Below, piece after piece: positions 56,667-64,000 of a stretch of 64,000 nt of DNA. Made by a program: the position numbers and the translations under genes. This stretch comes from Ananas comosus (taxonomy: Eukaryota > Streptophyta > Magnoliopsida > Poales > Bromeliaceae), in the NCBI RefSeq assembly GCF_001540865.1, contig NC_033629.1:7320019-7384018 (forward strand). Direction: 5' to 3'. How positions within the stretch are numbered: the first letter of the stretch is position 1; the number at the start of each line of letters is the position of its first letter. The notes beneath the pieces were generated by a model. It was given only the letters and a program-made list of their open reading frames with translations, did not search any database and was not told the DNA's origin.

Positions 56667-57987
56667 ATTATTAAATTTAGTAATTTCTCAGTACATTAGG
56701 AAAATAACATAACTCAAAAAGACTATTAAATTAAAATTTGAAACTAAATAAATAAGAGGGTAGGGGAACTATTTCAAAATTGCCAATGTTTGATGGGCTC
56801 TCCAAAGTCGAAAAATTTTCTTTTTTTTTTTTTTTCTTTTTTAAGGAAAAAGAAGCACACTACCAACCTTTCCATACAATTTAATTTCACCATGCATGCA
56901 TAAGTAATTATAACAACACGCTTATTTATTAATTCCCTTGCAAGTGGGGTTGTTGTTCGTTCATATTATTATCAATTCCCGTGGAGTAAAGCAAACTCAA
57001 TTACGGACATACATATATTCGAATCTAACGAACCGTGCTAAAAAATTATTAGTGCTTGGGCGGTACCCTACAACTACTACAGGAGTACGTTCGTGGGCCT
57101 ATGTTGCTTATTTTTTACGTTTGCGACGAGCAAAACTCACCCCGGGAGAAAAATGCGCAGCAGTCCCTAAAGAGTTTGAGTATCGAGATTCTAAACTTGG
57201 ATATTACTTTACACGAGTAATGCTGGTGGTGGATATACAACTCTTCCATCTAAAGGTGAGGATATTGTCCACTAGTCAGATGATGTTACTAGTGGACAAT
57301 ACCGCATCCTTGGATGAGTGGGGTGTATCTTATACATCCCGGGAAGAAGCATTTTTCCTACTTTACAGATTAAATGTTTCAGAAATGTTTGAACTTTCAA
57401 TCTTTTACATATGACTGTACAAATTTTAAAAGTTTCTTGTTTAACATCCGATCTTTTAATTTTTTTTTTCAAATTAGTAGTATAAATTTGTAGTTCGTTA
57501 ATTTAAAGTGACTAATATTTGAAATGTCCGAAATATCCAATATCTCGTATCTGCCAATCTAGACTCGATTTGGATCCGATTAAAAGTGAGCACTACGCAG
57601 GTAAAAAAGATTTACCCATTGAAGTTTCAAATATGCGTCCAAATACCTTATATCATACTCAATTCGGATCTGAACCTAATCCTTTGGTGGGTAGAGTCCA
57701 AATAGTTTCATATCCGAATTCAGACCCAGACTCGTTAAAATAACCGACCATCAAAGTTAAAGCAAGGAGAAAAAAAATGAAAAACTTGATACTTTCTTTT
57801 CGCTATATTATTTCGCACTTATTGTATATGTGTTTTAACTATATATTATAGTAGGCAAATGTGCTTTGAGCTTATGATAGATACACATACGGGTGCACGT
57901 TTTCGATCTAGACCTGACCCGTATTCGATTCATACTTGATCTTAAGTAGGTAGTATATGGATAATCACTATTCAGACTTGCTCAAAT

Positions 57988-57989
<2 letters not shown>
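56667..57989. other. Unassigned DNA with a perfect 14-bp inverted repeat
   Basis: A 158-codon open frame at 56938-57414 has no recognisable domain and plain AT-rich composition, so I do not call it a gene. A perfect hairpin lies inside it: TATTGTCCACTAGT at 57263-57276 and its complement at 57288-57301, with an 11-base loop. Confidence 0.5.

Positions 57990-58060
<71 letters not shown>
57990..58060. repeat. (TA)n-(GA)n compound microsatellite
   Basis: About 33 bp of TA repeats pass directly into about 37 bp of GA repeats, immediately beside a foldback MITE. Confidence 0.95.
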
Positions 58061-58062
<2 letters not shown>

Positions 58063-58550
58063 CATAAGTTGTTTTCGATGATAGAGCTTCCGAATCGACG
58101 ATCCACTCCGTTAAATATGATCTAGAATATTTGAAACTTCTAAAAATAAATTTCATAATTTTTCGAAATCATAATAAAGTCCATCAAGCGGGCATAAAAT
58201 AGACGGTCAAAATCGAACGACATTCTAAAAATGATTGATCGGATCCTTTAATTTAAGATCGGAGTTATTGATCTTTATCTAGATAGTTAATAGAATTTTC
58301 TATCAAAAATTCAACAGATTCTGATTTTTTTATACCGTCAAACTAGCAAGTATCCCATACCGGTCGTAAAAATTGTCAATTTTGAGATGATCGTAAGGTA
58401 AATGATGTCAAAAAATTATAAAATTTGATTTCTAGAAGTTTTAAATATTTTAAATAATGTTTAATGGTATGGATCGTCGATTCGGAAGCTCTATCATCGA
58501 AAATGACTTATGAGTACGAGGGTGATCGTACTCACAAGAGTATAATAGCC
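58061..58550. mobile_element. Foldback MITE copy 4
   Basis: The left arm CTCATAAGTTGTTTTCGATG, then ATAGAGCTTCCGAATCGACGATCC, is repeated in reverse complement near 58472-58515. Interior blocks such as AAATTTCATAATTTTTCGAAATC and its inverse also pair. A short (CT)n(TA)n tract follows on the right. It is the same family as the copies at 32672, 42334 and 53030. Confidence 0.85.
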
Positions 58551-58579
58551 GCACTGTCTCTCTCTCTATATATATATAC

Positions 58580-58685
58580 ATATATAGAACTAGGCTGGAA
58601 TGCAATCAATAACACCAAATTGTTAGTGCTATTAGGTTTTCTGCCTTTGGATGAAGAAATGTACGGTTAGGATAATGTGGGCCCT
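58580..58685. mobile_element. MITE remnant cut by an LTR insertion
   Basis: After (TA)n, the sequence AGAACTAGGCTGGAATGCAA, then CTGCCTTTGGATGAAGAAATGTACGG, resembles the remnant at 25130-25230. It stops at the TGTCATGCCC start of the LTR at 58686. Confidence 0.45.
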
Positions 58686-59702
58686 TGTCATGCCCGGGCC
58701 GCGGAACCCTACACGGTACGTGCACAGACCCACCGTATGCCTGGTGCATATAAGGCGTCTACAATAAAAATGTTAGAAGTAGCAATAGAAATCTAACATG
58801 ATATCAGAGCATACATGATAAACTACTCACTAAGGCAAGTAAAAAGGAAACAACTAACTAACATTAACAGTCTCAAAGATATACATACATCAAGTAGCCA
58901 AAGTATAAAACTATATGTACATGGTGGTCTCTAGACATCAAGAACAAAACTCTCTCGCCAGCTACATCAAAGGAAGAGGTGACCACCTAGCAGAAGCTCC
59001 AAACTAACTCTAACTAAATGTGACCCCCTTGCCGCGATCCCTAGCCTCTCCCGCTGTGAATGGCTTTGAAAATAAAAACAACAACAGTATGGGAATGAGA
59101 ACTATTGAACAATAGTTCCCAGTGGGTAAGCCGCCAATATCAGCGAATTACACCACTAGGTCACTAAGGATATATAGTAAACATAAGCAACAAATGGCAT
59201 AGCATGGATATTAAATAAGTAATGAATTACTAATACTATTATGGCTCTACATCTACATGTTATATCACAAGTATGGACACTATTCTATCATGAATGAGCA
59301 TATAAATGATATGTCCAATAATGGCTAAATTATTTATTTTGATATCTTCTTTTCAATTTAACGAGGACCAACACAAAGTGTAGTCCGGCTTGCACCGTGC
59401 CTAATGGCCCCGTGATAGTCAACACTCCCCACGACAATCCACTTCGGCGCCCAGTCCCACACGGCGAGCATGATGTCGCGCAGGCCAACTCCGGAGTGTC
59501 GGCTTGTGGGGAGCGACTCTCACAAGCTTGTGTGAATGAGCAAAATGGTAAGCAAACATGATCCACAATATAAAGTTCCCGATCATCATGTCTAAAATAT
59601 GATATATCTACTAGCGACCCAAAGGTCGGATTCTACATCACAATATCGAGGTTTAGTTATTTAACTAAGTCATGTACCACATCATTAAGTCCATACCAAC
59701 TA

Positions 59703-60901
59703 TCTATTAAATTATATGAATCCACAATATGTTTTGCCATGTGGCAAGTTTTTCTTCACCTTCACCACCATGTGATTCTTTCCCTTCTCTCCATCAAATT
59801 TTTAATTAACGTATCTAATTAATACATCTAAAATGGCCTACTACTAAACTTCCAATTAATTTATTTAAATTCTCCATTAAATTTTTAATTAACGTTTCTA
59901 ATTAATACATCTAAAATGACCTACTACTAAACTTCCAATTAATGTATTTAAATGGTTCCCTATCAAGTTTTTCTTCACCTTCACCACCATGTGATTCTTC
60001 CCCTTCTCTTCATCAAATTTTTAATTAACGTATCTAATTAATACATCTAAAATGGTGATCTACTACTAAACTTCCAATTAATGTATTTAAATTCTCCATT
60101 AAATTTTTAATTAACGTATCTAATTAATACATCTAAAATGGCCCACTACTAAACTTTCAATTAATGTATTTAAATGTTCCCCCTGTCATTTATAATTCTC
60201 ATCATTTTATTTCTAATTAATTTATTACGATCCTTCACTTTTCCTCCACATGACTTCTAATTAATCCATCTTCGCCAAGTTTAATTTGTTTATTTATTTT
60301 AATTATTTTGTATGTACAATTTTGAAATTATCAAAATAAATCAAGAGGAAAAAAAAGAATGCTCACGTAATATAGAAAATTTTTTTTAAAGCAAAGTAGA
60401 TAGTAATTTTAATTGTTTCATCAGAAAAAATTTAATTACTAACATTATTTTCTATACACATGTACTTTTCAAAATTATGTTCATAAGAAGTTTTAAAATA
60501 TTGCCTTAAATAACTTGAATGTGTACTCTTATTTGCAGTTTAATCCAGTCTTCTGATTCCGATGAAGATGAGAAGTGAAGATTTTTCCGGCAAAACTATC
60601 ATAAGATCTAATTTCTATAATATTTGAAAGATATTTGAAGGATAAGTGTAAGAGACTTATTTTATTTTGAATTTTATAGCATGAAGTTTATAGTCTGAAT
60701 TTTAGAATTTGGTAAAATTCTAAAGTTTCTAGACACAATTTATTAAAGAATAGTGATGTTTTGGAGCCATATAACTTTCATTCCAAATTTTATAATTTAG
60801 AAAAATTAGTATTTAGGATTCTAAATATAATTTTATTTTTTAAAATTTTAAATTTGGGATTCTATTATCTACCCGCCGCATCGCGCGGGTTTCTGCACTA
60901 G
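59703..60901 (+). mobile_element. Non-autonomous Helitron (1,199 bp)
   Basis: The 5' end is TCTATTAAATTATATG preceded by A (59702). The 3' end is CTAG followed by T (60902), so it sits between A and T, as Helitrons do, with no target duplication. Eleven bases before CTAG lies a GC-rich hairpin (ACCCGC...GCGGGT, 60870-60890). Near the 5' end is the TTTTGCCATGTGGCAAG stretch often seen in plant Helitrons. No Rep/helicase is encoded. The left half holds tandem repeats. Confidence 0.85.
59745..60190. repeat. Higher-order tandem repeats in the Helitron
   Basis: A unit of about 84 bp (TTTTTAATTAACGTATCTAA, TTAATACATCTAAAATGG, CTACTACTAAACTTCCAATT) occurs four times, starting near 59799, 59882, 60017 and 60103. 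Pairs of it, together with TTCACCTTCACCACCATGTG, form a larger unit of about 220 bp present twice. Confidence 0.82.
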
Positions 60902-61711
60902 TTATGATATAATTGCCATATCCAACTTGCCTATACAAGGATACTAAACATCATGTAAGTATGCTAACAAATATATGCTATACAAGTATGCTAGCCAAAT
61001 TCATTGAACATCTCTCTACTACATAGAAGTATAGCTTTAACATGTATAATATGTATGTTTTAAATATTCAATAATTTATTTATGCTATATCTAGCATGAA
61101 TATACATGAAGTCCATTTTTAAACATCGAAAATGACATAGGAGGAGTTTACCCATTTCGATGAGGTCAAACCCACCGGATACCCCTCGAACTCCTTTTGC
61201 TCGAGCGAAGATATCCTTTAGCCTCAAAGCATCCTTTAGCCTCAAAGCACCCTAACAAACATTCCAAATGAATTAGAAGCTTCTCATAAGCCTCCCCACG
61301 AAATTTTCCAAAACTAAACTCAAATTCCACCAATTCAACCAAATTCACACACAAAACTTGCAAATAAGTAACTAACCTTCCAAGAGCTTCAAACCAAGCC
61401 AACCTTGAGTTAGGGTTAGAGATTTATCCTCAAAAACACTCTTTTCTTCACTTCCAAAGCTTCTCCAAGGATCACAAAACCAGATTTCATGGAAAAGAGA
61501 AGAAAAGAGATATCAATTCCATCAATCTCCACTAAAATTGGAAAAAAATCTAGAGAGAGAAAGAGAAGGAGCTCACCATAACTCTTCTCTGGTTCCAGCA
61601 CGAAAGAATAGCTGGGGGGGCTGTTGAGGATAAACACTAGGCTCAATTCCAATTATACCCCTAAACAACTCACAATTAGCTGACTAAACAAATATCAATT
61701 GCAGCATTGAG

Positions 61712-61940
61712 TACCGGTACTCGAATTGGAGTACCGGTACCCAGTGCTCAGTCTCGCAAAACTCGAGCGCTGGACATTCGGATTTAATAAAGTGTACCGA
61801 TACCCGCCTGATGTAGTATCGGTACTCAGCACAATACCGGTACTCACCAGCTCAGTACCGGTACTCAATGCGCAGCTTCTCAAACCCGAGAGCAACACAT
61901 TCTGGCACCCTACAGGGTTCCCGTACCGCACTCAGGTACC
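61712..61940. repeat. Six ACCGGTA palindromes in a minus-strand LTR promoter
   Basis: GAGTACCGGTACTCG and five close relatives (one AGTATCGGTACTC) lie within 230 bp, upstream on the minus strand of the TATA-like box near 61650. This is the best-preserved TACCGGTA-type array in the window. Confidence 0.85.
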
Positions 61941-62118
61941 GGTACTCGACACTCAAAACTTGCAATTTGCAGATTTTAATGTTAAAAATCCATTCTCGCA
62001 CTCGGGAGCTTAAGTAAAGGATCGATACACCATCATTGATCCCCAAAATGTCCAGAATAGTTCATAATACTATTATTATACTATAACCTTTCAATTTGCT
62101 AAAGTTCAGTGTACTACA

Positions 62119-63344
62119 TTATCCCCTTCTGAAAAGGAGTTTCGTCCGCGAAACTAAAAATCAAGTACCTCAAGATTCCATCTGAAAAATATGGGGATAA
62201 CACTTCTGGAGTGCACTTTCCAGCTCCCAAGTGGCTTCGATTTCGAAACTTCTTCACCTCGCGAGCCAAAATTCTCACAAATTGCTCCTCGAAGCTTAAG
62301 TCCTCCCATAGCTCCAATGGTGTAGAATCCAAAATATGAGCTGGATTGAATACATACTTCCGGAGTGCAGAAATATGAAATACATTATGTACTCCTAATA
62401 GGTTCGGCGGTAAAGCAAGCCGATAAGCTACCAGGCCTACACGCTCCATAATCTCATAGGGTCCAATAAATCGAAAACTCAACTTTCCTCGAATGGCAAA
62501 CCTCTTAATTCCTTTCGTCGGCCAGACTTTCAAAAATACATGATCTCCAACTTGGAATTCCAATTCTCGTCGGCGCTTATCCGCATAACTCTTCTGCCTA
62601 CTTTGAGCTGCAATTAATCGCTCTCATGCAAGGCGAACCTTACTTTCAGCTTCCTGGAGCACATATGGACCCAAAATCAGCTTTTCACCTACTTCACTCC
62701 AATGAAGACATGATGTATACTTCCTTCCATAAAGGGTTTCAAATAGTGTCATCTTAATGCTTACTTAATAACTGTTGTTATAAGAAAACTCTGCCATAGG
62801 TAGATATTGAGGCCATCCACCTTGGAAGCCCATCACACAAGCCCAAAGCATATCTTCAAGAATCTAGATAGTACGCTCAGCTTGCCCATCACTCTGAGGG
62901 TAGAAAGCAGTGCTGAAATCTAGTTGAATGCCTAATGCATCATGCAAACTCTTCCAAAAATGTGATACAAATCGAAAATCTCGATCCGATACTATAGATG
63001 TAGGCACTTCATATAATCGCACAATTTCGTCACGGTACACTTGTGCGAGTCTCTCTCCCGTCCAAACAGTGTGAATAGGAATGAAATAAGCAGATTTCGT
63101 CAACCTATACGATCGCCCAAATAACATTATAACCGGCTTATGAACGAGGCAAGCCTATAATAAAATCCGTAGAAATATTTTCTCATTTCCACACGGGTAT
63201 AGATAAACTCGGAAGCTTTCCCGCGGGTAGTCGATGTTCAGCTTTTACCTGTTAACAAGTTAAACATCGAGCTACAAATTCTCCAACATCATTTTTCATC
63301 CCAGGTCACCAATACAATAACTTCAAATCTTTATACATCTTTTG
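62119..63344 (-). pseudogene. Gypsy integrase (zinc finger end, core, C-terminal domain), broken
   Basis: Read on the minus strand from 63344, it begins MYKDLKLLYWWPGMKNDVGE, then LTCQQVKAEHRLPAGKLPSL and VWKWENISTDFIIGLP (first Asp). The frame shifts, then gives RLTKSAYFIPIHTVWTGERL, TSIVSDRDFRFVSHFW (second Asp) and YPQSDGQAERTI (catalytic Glu). Further frame changes lead to LEFQVGDHVFLKVWPTKGIK, FIGPYEIMERVG and VHNVFHISALRKYV. The tail is shortened and shifted after REVKKFRNRS. It ends right before the 3' LTR, with a conserved GTTTCGCGGACGAAACTCC stretch. It is cut upstream by another LTR at 63345. Confidence 0.9.
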
Positions 63345-64000
63345 TCACGCCCCGAGCTCCGCCAGTTTGGTCGGATTCGAGCACATGACAGACGCCGAAC
63401 GGACAGTACCTCCCCTGTCCGCCCAAGGCTCCAACAACAAGTATATTACAAGCAAGTCAAAAGAGAATTGCGGAATATACAAGGTTTGCACGAGGGCAAA
63501 CAACAACCACAGTGAAAGCATCGAAACTAATTAAACATCCAATATACATATCATTTGATTACATTTGAATCAAACACAAATAGTCTATTACATACATTTA
63601 CATCACGATTTCTTTTAACCAAAAAGGCAATTTATATCATCTTTACATTACATCATTTTCACCTTACTATTTCAACATACAAAAGTTGAGTACACCGAAT
63701 GTAGGGTATGCCTATATAACTCCGAGGCCGCTATCTACGGCGCGACCCCCTTGCCTCGATCCTCCGCCGCCCCGCTCGCGTACGGATCTGCAGGGTTAGT
63801 GGTAATGAGAACTAGAACGAAGTTCCCAGTGGGTTCGGCCGCCGACCACGCCGATTCGCCCACTAGGTCTAATTCAGGCATGTGTATTTCAATAAAGAAG
63901 ATTAACAAACCAACTCATGCACTTCTAATACAATGTCTGTAAGAAAGCAATCCACAGATAGATATTCATATTCAAATACATGATAATTATGCATGCATAT
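63345..64000 (-). mobile_element. Minus-strand Gypsy LTR, running off the right edge
   Basis: It begins TGTCACGCCCCGAGCTCC and carries the conserved end block (AACGGACAGTACCTCCCCTGTCC, minus-strand LTR 3' end), then the CCCACTGGGAACTTCG block at about 63830 on the minus strand. It interrupts the integrase of the element to its left. The other end lies beyond the window, so it is unknown whether it is a solo LTR or part of a full element. Confidence 0.8.

Larger units (their letters stand above)
58686..62118 (-). mobile_element. 3' LTR of a minus-strand Gypsy element, with a Helitron inside
   Basis: The left edge TGTCATGCCCGGG and the right edge ...TTCAGTGTACTACA are minus-strand LTR termini. 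Gypsy integrase sequence on the minus strand lies directly upstream (62119 onward), so this is the 3' LTR. Without the Helitron it is about 2.23 kb. Minus-strand features are six ACCGGTA-type palindromes at 61712-61940, a TATA-like GGTATAATTGG near 61650, a GA-rich start zone near 61560 and the CCACTGGGAACTATTG block at 59110. Confidence 0.82.

Noticed and set aside
56938..57414. 158-codon open frame as a candidate novel gene
   Set aside because: No domain, no coding-like composition and no promoter or splice context; its middle is a perfect hairpin.

Overview
This is a plant nuclear window. The two intact genes are GC-rich in their first exons and keep ordinary GT..AG introns, and the rest is dominated by LTR retrotransposons. 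The gene style and LTR lineage suggest a monocot. My guess is a bromeliad such as pineapple, but nothing in the window proves the species. There are no prokaryotic operons, CRISPR arrays or rRNA genes.

Layout. 1-5088: right half of a decayed Ty3/Gypsy element on the + strand (RT/RNase H, integrase, 3' LTR), with a short solo LTR inside the integrase. 5089-10389: AT-rich DNA carrying a 3.59 kb solo LTR with a perfect target-site duplication (TSD). 10390-13642: a non-autonomous CACTA transposon. 13643-25008: a minus-strand LTR opened by two later insertions, one of which was itself invaded, so three insertion layers can be dated relative to one another. 25009-28348: mostly unrecognised intergenic DNA ending in a scaffolding-type duplication. 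28349-38027: a seven-exon gene for splicing factor SF3A2 (U2 snRNP SF3a subunit), with long introns filled by MITEs. 39090-39350: a ubiquitin-like coding stretch broken by one stop codon. 39967-47400: Copia and Gypsy debris and another minus-strand LTR that hosts a long foldback element. 49099-53374: a two-exon phytocyanin (blue-copper, GPI-anchor type) gene on the minus strand with a 3.7 kb intron. 51.9-58.7 kb: a cluster of tRNA-derived SINEs, a Mutator-type MITE and another foldback. 58686-64000: a minus-strand Gypsy element (pol and 3' LTR), with a 1.2 kb Helitron in its LTR and another LTR starting at 63345.

The two host genes are unrelated and share no regulation that I can see. What links the window is its mobile DNA. 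At least ten LTRs or LTR fragments of related Gypsy families are present, mostly without internal regions. Six of them carry an array of ACCGGT-core palindromes just upstream of a TATA-like box. No new defence or metabolic system is visible. The strongest novel-looking signals are the promoter palindrome arrays, the foldback family embedded in TA/GA microsatellites, the SINE cluster, and a MITE lying 30 bp upstream of an SF3A2 exon.
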